A DNA stretch of 64,000 nt from Enterobacter ludwigii (GTDB lineage Bacteria > Pseudomonadota > Gammaproteobacteria > Enterobacterales > Enterobacteriaceae): NCBI GenBank assembly GCA_900068845.1, contig CEFQ01000005.1, forward strand, positions 186,001 through 250,000, read 5' to 3'. A program made the position numbers and the translations under genes. The notes beneath the pieces were generated by a model that worked only from the letters and a program-made list of their open reading frames with translations, was not told the origin of the DNA and made no database searches. Shown here one piece after another: positions 41,070 through 49,817 of the stretch; the stretch's first letter is position 1; the number at the start of each line of letters is the position of its first letter.

Positions 41070-41228
41070 TATTACGCTCCAGTTTTATTATCTTTACCGG
41101 GTCGACTTATCGCCCGGCGTACCCCGTTTCCAGGTGATCTCCGCGTGTCTGAACGAAGACCCTAATCACCCTTCAGGGTTTACCACGGTAAAGTGCCGCC
41201 CGACTGTAGCGCCGGATCGGCTCATTAC

Positions 41229-42863
41229 TCAATGTTTCTTTATGTAATAGTATTTCAACGCCAGCATGTCCTGCGGATCCTTACCGGTAAACCCTCCCAC
41301 CCAAGGCTTAACCAACCGCACGCTAACCCGATAGTAGACGGGCACAATCGGTGAGTCTTTATCGAGTTGCGCCTCAGCCTGCTGATAAAGAGCGGCGCGC
41401 TTTGCTTCATCTGCGCTGGTCAATGTTTGCTTCATTAACTGGTCAAACGCCGAACTTTGGTAAAACGCAGTATTAATTGATGAGCCGCTTAACAGCATAT
41501 TCAGGAACGTAGACGGTTCGTTGTAATCCGCGCACCAGGTGGCGCGTACCACGTCGTACTGTGCCTGATGACGTGTTTCCAGCAGCGTTTTCCACTCCTG
41601 ATTCTGTAATGTCACCACCGCGCCGAGGTTTTTTTGCCACATGGAGGCGGCAGCAATCGCTTGTCGCTTGTTTTGCTCAGAGGTGTTGTAAAGCAGCGTG
41701 AAACGCAGCGGGTTTTGTTGATTAAAGCCGGCATCCGCTAATAACTGTTTGGCACTGGCATTGCGCTCTGACTGGGTTTGTTGTGCCCAGGCCGGTGGAG
41801 AAAGCGTGATTCCGTGGGTAAACGGCGGCGTTAAACCATAGGCAGGAATCTGGCCCTGGCCCATGATCTTTTGCGCAATGATGTCGCGATCTAAGGTTAA
41901 CTTCAGCGCGCTACGGACACGTGCGTCATTGAACGGTGCTTTTTGGTTATTAATCTCGTAATAGAAGGTGCACAACAGCGGACTGACTTTCACCTCATCA
42001 CCGAGATCCTGCTGTAACTTTTTAAACAACTCCGGCGGCACCGCACTGTTAGTCATATCGATACCGCCGCTACGATAGCGATTGATATCGCTGTTTTCTG
42101 AGGAGAGAGGTAAAAACACGCCCTCATCAATCAACGTATGCGCATTATCCCAATAGTTCGGATTGCGTTTAACAACGATTTTTTCGTTAACGACCCATTC
42201 GGACAGCGTAAAAGCACCATTGCCAACATAGTGTTGCGGCTGCGTCCACTGCTCGCCCCATTGTTCTATCGCCGGACGATAGACCGGTTTCATCGCGCTG
42301 TAGGCCAGCATGTCAACAAAATAGGGAACGGGTTCGGAAAGGGTGACTTGTAAATGATGATCGTCTAGAGCTTTAACACCGAGTTCAGCGGGCGAGGCTT
42401 TGCCCGACAAAATGGCATCAATGTTCTCTAAATGAGCCGCCTGCAAATAGCTGGCGTAAGGTGATCCGGTTTTAGGGTCAGCAAGACGTTGCCAACTGTA
42501 GACGAAATCCTGTGCGGTAACTGGCTTGCCGTTACTCCAGCGCGCATCGTCACGTAGCGTAAACGTCCAGATGCGCCCTTCTTCACTTTGCCACTGTTTG
42601 GCAACGCCGGGTACCAGTTGACCGTTATTATCGGTTTCAACCAATCCTTCCAGCAGATTACGCATGACATTTGATTCAGGCACGCCTTCTGCTTTCTGCG
42701 GGTCCAGCGTCGCCACTTCGCTACCGTTATTAATGACAATACGCTGAGAATCGGATAATTGCGTTCCGGCAGGCACTTGTGCTGCCTGACTTTGAGAAAT
42801 AATTGCCATCAAGCATAAGGCAAGCACTGAGCGCGTGAACGTTTTTGCTACCATGCATTTCAT
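41229..42863 (-). CDS. second OppA-like peptide-binding protein
   Basis: A 544-aa paralog of the adjacent OppA along its entire length: the same WSNGKPVTAQDFVYSWQRL and CADYNEPSTFLN blocks, and a signal peptide ending SQA-AQVPAG. The binding pocket residues appear to differ in places, so it may prefer other peptides; it could also be an MppA-like protein. Start uncertain (ATG 42863 or 42854). It has its own promoter about 200 bp upstream and sits head-to-tail with oppA, suggesting an ancient tandem duplication. Confidence 0.9.
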   Translation of the reverse strand: MKCMVAKTFTRSVLALCLMAIISQSQAAQVPAGTQLSDSQRIVINNGSEVATLDPQKAEGVPESNVMRNLLEGLVETDNNGQLVPGVAKQWQSEEGRIWTFTLRDDARWSNGKPVTAQDFVYSWQRLADPKTGSPYASYLQAAHLENIDAILSGKASPAELGVKALDDHHLQVTLSEPVPYFVDMLAYSAMKPVYRPAIEQWGEQWTQPQHYVGNGAFTLSEWVVNEKIVVKRNPNYWDNAHTLIDEGVFLPLSSENSDINRYRSGGIDMTNSAVPPELFKKLQQDLGDEVKVSPLLCTFYYEINNQKAPFNDARVRSALKLTLDRDIIAQKIMGQGQIPAYGLTPPFTHGITLSPPAWAQQTQSERNASAKQLLADAGFNQQNPLRFTLLYNTSEQNKRQAIAAASMWQKNLGAVVTLQNQEWKTLLETRHQAQYDVVRATWCADYNEPSTFLNMLLSGSSINTAFYQSSAFDQLMKQTLTSADEAKRAALYQQAEAQLDKDSPIVPVYYRVSVRLVKPWVGGFTGKDPQDMLALKYYYIKKH

Positions 42864-43065
42864 CAACAAATATCAACCTTAATCATAAGCCTGATAGCCT
42901 GTAAGCAAGAAGCGTACACATTTGTCGCTATCAGATAAAAAATTTGTGATGTGCCGAAAATTATCAGAACCGATGCCCGCACGCCAAAGCTAAACACCAA
43001 AAATGTTAGCAGATTCTCTTTTATCACGTTCGGTCGGGTAGGAAAAGTGTTAATTATTTAACTGA

Positions 43066-43095
43066 ATTATCGCATAAACCAATGATTAACATCAA
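43066..43095 (-). promoter_or_regulatory. candidate promoter of oppA2
   Basis: On the minus strand TTGATG and GATAAT are 18 bp apart, giving a leader of about 195 nt before oppA2. The -35 also overlaps TTGAT-GTTA-ATCAT, one mismatch from an FNR site. Confidence 0.5.
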
Positions 43096-43255
43096 TTTTC
43101 CGCGATAATTGCCTATGTTTTATTCGTTATTGTTCTGTAGATATAATATTTACGAATTCGACCATGAAAATAAGCATTTGCCACAGAATTAATTATCAAT
43201 CAAGTGACAAACTTTTCGCTAATGCTAGTTCAATGGCCATCGACAGAGTTATTAT

Positions 43256-43273
43256 CTGTGATAATTATCACAG
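43256..43273. promoter_or_regulatory. perfect CRP-type palindrome
   Basis: CTGTGATAATTATCACAG is an 18-bp perfect palindrome containing TGTGA-N6-TCACA, the CRP consensus. A rightward promoter candidate (TTGAGC, extended TGATATAGG -10 at 43321-43328) would place it at about -70, a class I position. Confidence 0.65.
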
Positions 43274-43347
43274 TTTGATGTGAGACCTGGCGGGATTAAG
43301 CTTGAGCCAGTAGTAAAAGTGATATAGGACGTGTGGAGTTAAGGCGC

Positions 43348-43422
43348 ATGAATAAACTAACCAAAATGGTGCAATTAAACGGATTAATGCACCATTTTGG
43401 ATCGAAAATTTATCTCGGATAA
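43348..43422 (+). CDS. possible 24-codon ORF downstream of the CRP site
   Basis: ATG at 43348 is preceded by GGAG at a spacing of 9. It encodes a hydrophilic peptide starting MNKLTKMVQLNGL. A large inverted repeat lies inside it and it runs towards the ychE 3' end. It may be coding, part of a small RNA, or chance. Confidence 0.25.
   Translation: MNKLTKMVQLNGLMHHFGSKIYLG
43361..43400 (-). terminator. 13-bp perfect inverted repeat after ychE
   Basis: CCAAAATGGTGCA and TGCACCATTTTGG are perfect inverted arms around 14 nt; inner TTAA repeats can extend the stem. On the minus strand it is followed by TTAGTTTATTC, so it may terminate ychE. On the plus strand no T-run follows. Confidence 0.55.
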
Positions 43423-43436
43423 AAAATAACTCTCTT

Positions 43437-44084
43437 TTAATTCAGTAAGCCTGGGAAAATAGATTTCATGCCGGTGACAATAAATTCAATTCCCAATGCC
43501 ATCAGTAATAAGCCCATGATACGGGTAATGACGTTAATCCCGGTTTGGCCAAGCACCCGCACCATTAAAGGTGCAGCACGAAACAGCAGCCAACAACAAA
43601 AGGCAAAAATGGCAATCGCGAGACTAAAACCAATCAGATTCTGCCAACTGTGGTAACGCGTGCTCCAGACAATGGTCGAACTGATTGCGCCCGGACCGGC
43701 CATCAACGGCAAGGCTAATGGCACTACGCCGATGCTTTCACGAATCGCGCTCTCCGACTTCTCCTGCTTATTCTGCTTATCTTCACCGAGTTTTCCGCTG
43801 ATCATCGACATCGCAATAGTGACCACCAGAATGCCACCGGCAATACGGAACGAATCAATTGAGATGCCAAACAGATGCAGGATGCCATCACCAAGGAACA
43901 ATGAGGTCCATAGGATAATGGCAACGGCCAGGTTTGCGGTGAGATTGGTTTTATTGCGCTCCACCACCGCCTGATAACTGGTCATGCTGATAAAGACCGG
44001 GATGATGCCTACCGGATTCACCAGGGCAAACAAACCGACAAAAAACTTAATGTAGCCGGAAAGATCGAGTAGCACGGGGTTCAA
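43437..44084 (-). CDS. ychE: MarC-family inner-membrane protein YchE
   Basis: A 215-aa polytopic protein with six predicted helices. VNPVGIIPVFISMTSYQ, ISGKLGEDKQNKQEKSES and PLALPLMAGPGAISST match E. coli YchE (UPF0056/MarC). The start is TTG at 44084, supported by GGAG 7 nt upstream and by alignment of MNPVLLDLSGYIKFF with the E. coli N-terminus. The function is not established. Confidence 0.93.
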   Translation of the reverse strand: MNPVLLDLSGYIKFFVGLFALVNPVGIIPVFISMTSYQAVVERNKTNLTANLAVAIILWTSLFLGDGILHLFGISIDSFRIAGGILVVTIAMSMISGKLGEDKQNKQEKSESAIRESIGVVPLALPLMAGPGAISSTIVWSTRYHSWQNLIGFSLAIAIFAFCCWLLFRAAPLMVRVLGQTGINVITRIMGLLLMALGIEFIVTGMKSIFPGLLN

Positions 44085-44170
44085 AGTGGGCTCCGGTAAG
44101 GTCTGAGTAAAAAGCGCGCCTAATGTAGTTCATATGACGGGCGAAAAACCAGAGGCATAGGGAGAAATTT

Positions 44171-44215
44171 ATGCTAGTTGTTTGGCTTCAAGTCAGTACA
44201 TTCGGCTGCTGTTAA
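44171..44215 (+). CDS. possible 14-codon ORF upstream of adhE
   Basis: ATG at 44171 has AGGGAG with a spacing of 6, better than many real genes here. The peptide MLVVWLQVSTFGCC is hydrophobic. It lies upstream of the proposed adhE start site, so it would need its own transcript. Weak evidence. Confidence 0.25.
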   Translation: MLVVWLQVSTFGCC

Positions 44216-44318
44216 TCTTTGGTTATTACGATGCAGCCATTGAGATCAGAATATGTGGCACATTCCGCTAACTTTACTTGCAAAAGTTAGTGCTGAAAGG
44301 TGTCAGCTTAGTCATGAT

Positions 44319-44332
44319 TTGATCTACATCAA
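44319..44332 (+). promoter_or_regulatory. FNR box upstream of adhE
   Basis: TTGAT-CTAC-ATCAA is a perfect FNR consensus. A TAATCT -10 at 44355-44360 would put the start near 44367 and the FNR centre at exactly -41.5, the class II activating position. Confidence 0.7.
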
Positions 44333-44340
44333 AATTCACC

Positions 44341-44356
44341 TACCCCATCAGGGGTA
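44341..44356 (+). promoter_or_regulatory. NarL/NarP-type 7-2-7 site in the adhE promoter
   Basis: TACCCCA-TC-AGGGGTA matches the 7-2-7 NarL/NarP inverted heptamer consensus at 13 of 14 informative positions. It overlaps the proposed -10, so binding under nitrate should repress adhE, as known for NarL in E. coli. Confidence 0.6.
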
Positions 44357-44528
44357 ATCTTACCGCATCGAAAACACTTCCTGACATTTAAGCATCTTCA
44401 CCAGGAAACCCTTTTAGTAAGCAAAGGCAAATCAGTTGCCAACCTGACCAATATATAAGCATACGTGACTATACTTCTGGACTCAGGCTTGTTTACTAAA
44501 AGAGTTTAACTTCCTTCAGGAGAGCACT

Positions 44529-47204
44529 ATGGCCGTTACTAATGTTGCCGAACTTAATGCACTGGTTGAGCGTGTAAAAAAGGCACAGCGTGAGTACGCT
44601 AATTTTAGTCAGGAACAAGTTGATGCCATCTTCCGCGCTGCCGCCCTCGCCGCTGCAGATGCACGAATCCCTCTGGCCAAATTGGCCGTTGCCGAATCAG
44701 GTATGGGTATTGTTGAAGATAAAGTGATCAAGAATCACTTTGCCTCTGAATATATCTACAACGCTTACAAAGATGAGAAAACCTGCGGTATTCTCGCCAC
44801 TGACGATACCTTCGGCACCATTACCATTGCTGAACCGATTGGCTTGATCTGCGGTATCGTACCCACAACAAACCCAACCTCAACGGCTATTTTCAAGGCG
44901 CTGATTAGCCTGAAAACTCGCAATGGCATCATCTTCTCTCCGCATCCTCGTGCAAAAGATGCGACTAACAAAGCTGCGGACATTGTGCTGCAGGCAGCCA
45001 TTGCGGCAGGTGCACCAAAAGATATCATCGGCTGGATCGACACCCCATCAGTCGAGCTATCTAATCAGTTAATGCATCACCCTGATATCAACCTGATCCT
45101 TGCAACCGGCGGTCCGGGCATGGTGAAAGCCGCTTACAGTTCTGGTAAACCAGCGATTGGCGTGGGTGCGGGCAATACACCTGTCGTCATCGATGAAACA
45201 GCGGATATCAAGCGTGCCGTAGCCTCGATCCTGATGTCGAAAACCTTCGATAACGGTGTGATTTGTGCTTCTGAGCAATCGGTGATTGTGGTTGATTCTG
45301 CTTATGACGCAGTCCGTGAACGTTTCGCCAGCCATGGCGGCTACATGCTGCAAGGCGATGAGCTGAAAGCCATTCAGAATATCATCCTGAAAAATGGTGC
45401 TTTGAATGCGGCGATTGTTGGCCAACCCGCGACAAAAATTGCGGAATTAGCCGGAATTAGCGTGCCAGCAAATACCAAGATACTCATTGGCGAAGTGAAA
45501 TTGGTTGATGAATCTGAGCCGTTTGCGCATGAAAAATTGTCACCAACCTTAGCAATGTATCGCGCTAAGGATTATCACGACGCGGTTGATAAAGCAGAGA
45601 AACTGGTGACCATGGGCGGTATCGGTCACACCTCGTGTCTCTATACCGATCAAGATAATCAGATAGAGCGTGTGCACTATTTCGGCGACAAAATGAAGAC
45701 CGCGCGTATTCTGATTAATACACCGGCTTCACAAGGCGGCATCGGTGACCTGTACAACTTCAAGCTGGCTCCGTCACTGACGCTGGGCTGTGGTTCATGG
45801 GGCGGTAACTCCATTTCTGAAAACGTGGGACCTAAACATCTCATCAACAAGAAAACCGTGGCCAAGCGAGCTGAGAATATGTTGTGGCATAAACTTCCCA
45901 AGTCTATTTACTTCCGTCGCGGCTCACTGCCAATTGCCCTGGAAGAAGTAGCAACTGACGGTGCAAAACGCGCCTTTATCGTTACTGACCGCTTCCTGTT
46001 CAACAACGGTTATGCCGATCAGGTTACCCGCGTACTGAAATCACACGGTATCGAAACTGAAGTGTTCTTTGAAGTCGAAGCTGACCCAACGCTAAGCATC
46101 GTACGTAAAGGTGCAGAGCAGATGAACAGCTTTAAACCTGATGTGATTATTGCACTCGGCGGTGGTTCACCGATGGATGCAGCAAAAATCATGTGGGTGA
46201 TGTACGAACACCCAGAAACCCATTTTGAAGAGCTGGCACTGCGCTTTATGGACATCCGTAAACGCATCTATAAATTCCCGAAAATGGGCGTCAAGGCACG
46301 TATGATTGCCATCACCACCACTTCCGGTACCGGTTCTGAAGTCACACCGTTTGCCGTGGTGACTGACGATGCCACCGGCCAGAAATACCCATTAGCGGAT
46401 TATGCATTGACTCCAGACATGGCAATTGTTGACGCCAATCTGGTGATGGATATGCCACGTTCACTTTGTGCCTTCGGCGGTCTGGATGCGGTTACACACT
46501 CACTTGAAGCTTATGTTTCAGTATTAGCGAATGAGTATTCTGACGGTCAAGCGCTGCAAGCTCTCAAACTGCTGAAAGAAAATCTGCCAGCCAGCTACCG
46601 CGATGGAGCAAAAAATCCGGTGGCGCGTGAGCGTGTTCACAATGCAGCGACTATCGCGGGTATTGCGTTCGCTAACGCCTTCCTGGGTGTCTGTCACTCA
46701 ATGGCGCATAAACTGGGTTCGGAGTTCCACATTCCACATGGTTTGGCAAACGCCCTGCTGATTTCGAACGTGATTCGTTATAACGCGAATGACAATCCGA
46801 CCAAGCAAACGGCTTTCAGCCAATACGATCGCCCACAAGCGCGCCGTCGTTATGCTGAGATTGCAGACCATTTAGGACTGTCCGCCGCTGGCGACCGTAC
46901 CGCGCAGAAAATTGAAAAACTGCTGGCGTGGCTTGAAGAGATGAAAACACAGTTGGGTATCCCAACCTCCATTCGCGAAGCGGGTGTGCAAGAGGCGGAC
47001 TTCCTGGCAAAAGTGGACAAATTAGCTGAGGATGCATTTGATGACCAATGTACTGGTGCAAACCCACGCTATCCGCTGATTGCTGAGCTTAAACAAATCA
47101 TGTTGGATACCTTCTACGGTCGTGAATTCTCAGAGTCATTCAACGAGAAAGCTGAAGTGCCTAAAGTAGAAGTGAAAATCGAGAAGAAAACTAAAAAAGC
47201 CTAA
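44529..47204 (+). CDS. adhE: bifunctional acetaldehyde/alcohol dehydrogenase AdhE
   Basis: An 891-aa fermentative enzyme reducing acetyl-CoA to acetaldehyde and then ethanol with NADH. The N-terminal aldehyde dehydrogenase carries the catalytic Cys in DNGVICASEQSV (about 246); the C-terminal iron-dependent alcohol dehydrogenase has GGGSPMDAAK and the metal His residues in HSLEAY, FLGVCHSMAHKLGSEFHIPHG-like segments. The protein forms spirosomes. CAGGAGAG precedes the ATG. The upstream FNR and NarL-type sites fit an anaerobic, nitrate-repressed gene. Confidence 0.98.
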   Translation: MAVTNVAELNALVERVKKAQREYANFSQEQVDAIFRAAALAAADARIPLAKLAVAESGMGIVEDKVIKNHFASEYIYNAYKDEKTCGILATDDTFGTITIAEPIGLICGIVPTTNPTSTAIFKALISLKTRNGIIFSPHPRAKDATNKAADIVLQAAIAAGAPKDIIGWIDTPSVELSNQLMHHPDINLILATGGPGMVKAAYSSGKPAIGVGAGNTPVVIDETADIKRAVASILMSKTFDNGVICASEQSVIVVDSAYDAVRERFASHGGYMLQGDELKAIQNIILKNGALNAAIVGQPATKIAELAGISVPANTKILIGEVKLVDESEPFAHEKLSPTLAMYRAKDYHDAVDKAEKLVTMGGIGHTSCLYTDQDNQIERVHYFGDKMKTARILINTPASQGGIGDLYNFKLAPSLTLGCGSWGGNSISENVGPKHLINKKTVAKRAENMLWHKLPKSIYFRRGSLPIALEEVATDGAKRAFIVTDRFLFNNGYADQVTRVLKSHGIETEVFFEVEADPTLSIVRKGAEQMNSFKPDVIIALGGGSPMDAAKIMWVMYEHPETHFEELALRFMDIRKRIYKFPKMGVKARMIAITTTSGTGSEVTPFAVVTDDATGQKYPLADYALTPDMAIVDANLVMDMPRSLCAFGGLDAVTHSLEAYVSVLANEYSDGQALQALKLLKENLPASYRDGAKNPVARERVHNAATIAGIAFANAFLGVCHSMAHKLGSEFHIPHGLANALLISNVIRYNANDNPTKQTAFSQYDRPQARRRYAEIADHLGLSAAGDRTAQKIEKLLAWLEEMKTQLGIPTSIREAGVQEADFLAKVDKLAEDAFDDQCTGANPRYPLIAELKQIMLDTFYGREFSESFNEKAEVPKVEVKIEKKTKKA

Positions 47205-47220
47205 AGCGCTTTAACTAAAA

Positions 47221-47243
47221 AAACCCGCTTCGGCGGGTTTTTT
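47221..47243. terminator. bidirectional terminator between adhE and tdk
   Basis: AAACCCGC-TTCG-GCGGGTTT followed by TTT, with an A-run on the other side. The UUCG tetraloop makes it especially stable. Confidence 0.93.
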
Positions 47244-47260
47244 AATGGGGGAATTGCTCG

Positions 47261-47881
47261 TTAAGCTGGTGCCGAATGCGACCCATAAATGGCTTTCAGC
47301 GAACCTTCATTAATCGCTTGTTTATAGTGTTTCCGACATACCGAAATATAGCGTTCGTTACCGCCAATCACCACCTGCTCCCCCTCACTGAAAGGCTTAC
47401 CGTTTGCATCCAGACGTAAAACCATGCTGGCTTTACGGCCACAATGGCAGATGGTTTTAAGTTCAACCAATTTATCGGCCCATGCGAGTAGATATTGGCT
47501 GCCTACAAACAATTCACCGCGGAAATCAGTGCGTAAACCGTAACACAACACGGGAATATCCAGGTTGTCGACGACATCAGATAATGCTTTAACCTGCTCG
47601 CGCGTCAGAAACTGGCTCTCATCAACCAATACACAATGCACCGGTTTCTTCGCGTGCTCGTCTGCTATTTCCTGATCGAGTTTAGTCTCAGCGTTATACA
47701 AAAATGCAGGAGACGAAAGGCCGATACGAGAGCTGACTTTGCCCGCACCGAAGCGGTTGTCGATTTCAGCGGTATAAACCAGAGAACGCATGCCGCGCTC
47801 ATGATAATTATAAGATGATTGTAGCAAAGCCGTTGATTTACCCGCATTCATCGCAGAGTAATAAAAATAGAGTTGAGCCAT
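47261..47881 (-). CDS. tdk: thymidine kinase
   Basis: A 206-aa type II thymidine kinase of the pyrimidine salvage pathway. P-loop AMNAGKST (about 9-16), [10 protein letters not shown] for the Mg-binding Asp, and zinc cysteines in CHCG and VCRKHY. The length equals the E. coli protein. Divergent from hns. Confidence 0.97.
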   Translation of the reverse strand: MAQLYFYYSAMNAGKSTALLQSSYNYHERGMRSLVYTAEIDNRFGAGKVSSRIGLSSPAFLYNAETKLDQEIADEHAKKPVHCVLVDESQFLTREQVKALSDVVDNLDIPVLCYGLRTDFRGELFVGSQYLLAWADKLVELKTICHCGRKASMVLRLDANGKPFSEGEQVVIGGNERYISVCRKHYKQAINEGSLKAIYGSHSAPA

Positions 47882-48296
47882 TAGGAAATCTCATCGCGCC
47901 TGTATCTGATGGGTCGCAGTCTATCATAAACCTGAATAACAGTAGCGATGCATTATTTTTATCACTTGCTCAAATTAACAACACTCGTAAAAAGGATATT
48001 TTTTCATCATTTGAGAGTTGAGCACGTTTTGTCAAAATAGCACTTAAGTTGATATTTATTCATCACTATTACTGACAGAGCGTCAGAGTCAGCATTGGCT
48101 AAACTAACTCATGAGTAAACTCAGTTAGAAAAGATCCCCAAATGAGTAAATATATTCTGTAGCTAGCTCTCTCAATTAGTGTATTTTTTTAAATTTTACG
48201 TTTTGCTTTTAAATCTGGCTATTGCAGTTATTTTTTTGCACCTCTATTATGAGACGGCAGAACAACTCCCATTTATTATATTTTGAGATTAGGACA
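47882..48296. other. tdk/hns divergent promoter region
   Basis: 415 bp, AT-rich, without a credible gene. It holds an inverted repeat, CTAACT-cat-GAGT-aa-ACTC-AGTTAG (48104-48128), and CTGAC-agagc-GTCAG (48073-48087). The hns promoter and leader should lie in the right half. Confidence 0.5.
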
Positions 48297-48704
48297 ATGA
48301 GCGAAGCACTTAAAATTCTTAATAATATCCGTACATTGCGCGCGCAAGCTCGGGAATGCTCTCTGGAAACATTGGAAGAGATGCTGGAAAAACTCGAAGT
48401 TGTGGTCAATGAGCGTCGCGAAGAAGATACGCATGCTCAAGCGGAAAACGCAGAACGCACACGCAAACTTGAACAATATCGTGAAATGCTGATTGCTGAT
48501 GGCATTGATCCAAATGATCTTTTACAGGCATTATCTGAAACAAAAGTTCCGGGTAAAACCAAGCGTGCAGCACGTCCAGCCAAATATTCTTATGTCGATG
48601 AAAACGGTGAAAACCGTACCTGGACAGGCCAGGGCCGCACACCTGCAGTGATTAAAAAAGCAATTGAAGAACAAGGTAAACAACTGGACGATTTCCTGCT
48701 GTAA
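48297..48704 (+). CDS. hns: nucleoid-structuring protein H-NS
   Basis: A 135-aa global silencer of AT-rich DNA. The N-terminal coiled-coil dimerisation region ([20 protein letters not shown]) is followed by a linker rich in Lys/Arg and the C-terminal DNA-binding domain with the hook [12 protein letters not shown]. The frame extends upstream, but AGGA before this ATG and the family length fix the start. Confidence 0.97.
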   Translation: MSEALKILNNIRTLRAQARECSLETLEEMLEKLEVVVNERREEDTHAQAENAERTRKLEQYREMLIADGIDPNDLLQALSETKVPGKTKRAARPAKYSYVDENGENRTWTGQGRTPAVIKKAIEEQGKQLDDFLL

Positions 48705-48765
48705 TCCTTCCAGTGCTTCGAGTTGTGAATAGCACTCGCTAACTCACTTTATACCAGGTAAGAAA

Positions 48766-48791
48766 AAGGAAGCCTTAGGCTTCCTTTTTTT
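48766..48791. terminator. bidirectional terminator after hns
   Basis: AAGGAAGCC-TTA-GGCTTCCTT, 9-bp stem followed by TTTTT; A-rich on the other side, so it also serves the convergent epimerase gene. Confidence 0.92.
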
Positions 48792-48799
48792 ATGCTTGA

Positions 48800-49807
48800 C
48801 TATTGTTGGTAGAAGCGACGATACCATTCAACGAAATGCTTGACGCCCTGCTCTACGCCAGTTTGTGGGCGGAAGTTAATCGCATTGTAAAGGGGTTGCG
48901 TATCAGCACTGGTACCTAATACATCGCCGGGCTGCATTGGCAGCATATTTTTCTTCGCTTCAATACCTAAAGCTTTTTCCAGCGATTCAATGTAATTCAT
49001 TAAACTCGTCGGCTGGCTATTGCCAATATTATAAACGCGGTACGGTGCCGAACTGTTTGCTGCTGAACCCGTTTCAACGGTCCAGTTGTCATCAGCTTGC
49101 GGAATGACATCCTGCAGTCGCACGATGGCTTCGGCAATATCATCAATATAGGTGAAGTCGCGCGTCATTTGTCCGTTGTTATAAACGTCTATTTGCTCAC
49201 CGGCTAGCATCGCGCGTGTGAATTTGAACAGCGCCATATCCGGACGGCCCCAAGGACCATAGACAGTGAAGAAGCGTAAGCCGGTAGTGGGCAATTGATA
49301 AAGATGTGAATAAGTATGCGACATCAATTCGTTGGCTTTTTTAGTAGCCGCATAAAGTGAAACGGGATGGTCAACGGAGTCATCCGTTGAAAAAGGCATT
49401 TTGCGGTTCAGGCCATATACTGAACTGGATGAGGCATAGAGAAGGTGGCCAACTTTATTATGACGGCAGCCTTCAAGAATATTCAGATGACCGATTAAAT
49501 TAGAATCAGCATAAGCGTGTGGGTTTTCAATCGAATAACGTACCCCCGCCTGCGCGCCTAAATGAATGACACGTTCAAATTCATGTTCAGCGAATAAGGA
49601 AGAAATGGCCTGGCGATCCGCCAGGTCCATTTTTACGAAAATAAAATCAGCATGTTGAGTGTTCTGATCTAAACGGGCCTGTTTAAGGCTGACATCATAA
49701 TAGTCATTCAGGTTATCGATACCGACAACCTGGTGACCAGCGGCCAGCAAACGCTGACTGACGTGAAATCCAATAAAACCTGCCGCGCCGGTAACCAGAA
49801 ACTTCAT
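48800..49807 (-). CDS. UDP-glucuronate 4-epimerase
   Basis: A 335-aa extended SDR enzyme. NAD-binding GAAGFIG (7-13) and the catalytic Y152-x3-K156 in LYAATKKANE are present, with the GVRYSIENPHAYADSN and YNNGQMTRDFTYIDD blocks typical of the CapI/Uge group that interconverts UDP-glucuronate and UDP-galacturonate. It follows ugd by 10 bp, so product of one enzyme is substrate of the next. The pair likely supplies sugars for LPS core or exopolysaccharide. Absent from this place in E. coli. Confidence 0.88.
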   Translation of the reverse strand: MKFLVTGAAGFIGFHVSQRLLAAGHQVVGIDNLNDYYDVSLKQARLDQNTQHADFIFVKMDLADRQAISSLFAEHEFERVIHLGAQAGVRYSIENPHAYADSNLIGHLNILEGCRHNKVGHLLYASSSSVYGLNRKMPFSTDDSVDHPVSLYAATKKANELMSHTYSHLYQLPTTGLRFFTVYGPWGRPDMALFKFTRAMLAGEQIDVYNNGQMTRDFTYIDDIAEAIVRLQDVIPQADDNWTVETGSAANSSAPYRVYNIGNSQPTSLMNYIESLEKALGIEAKKNMLPMQPGDVLGTSADTQPLYNAINFRPQTGVEQGVKHFVEWYRRFYQQ

Positions 49808-49817
49808 ACATCCCTCA

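Larger units (their letters stand above)
42864..43436. other. regulatory-rich intergenic region, oppA2 to ychE
   Basis: 573 bp with no gene of normal size. It contains, from left to right, an oppA2 promoter, a perfect CRP-type palindrome, a possible rightward promoter, a 24-codon ORF and a large hairpin (each listed separately). The remaining sequence is AT-rich. Confidence 0.6.
44085..44528. other. adhE promoter region
   Basis: 444 bp between divergent ychE and adhE. It contains a perfect FNR site, an overlapping NarL/NarP-type inverted repeat and a 14-codon ORF with a good ribosome binding site (each listed separately). A long untranslated leader ahead of adhE, as in E. coli, is likely. 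Confidence 0.6.

Noticed and set aside
40720-41247. 175-codon frame opposite oppA
   Set aside because: Antisense shadow crossing the oppA start and the oppA-oppA2 gap; no ribosome binding site or recognisable motif.
43256-43273. LexA box
   Set aside because: CTGT and ACAG are 10 bp apart, not 8; the site fits CRP instead.
43361-43400. NtrC site
   Set aside because: NtrC sites have TGCACC before GGTGCA with a short spacer; here the order is reversed and the spacing is longer.
47815-48021. 68-codon frame upstream of hns
   Set aside because: It starts antisense within tdk and has no ribosome binding site or similarity.
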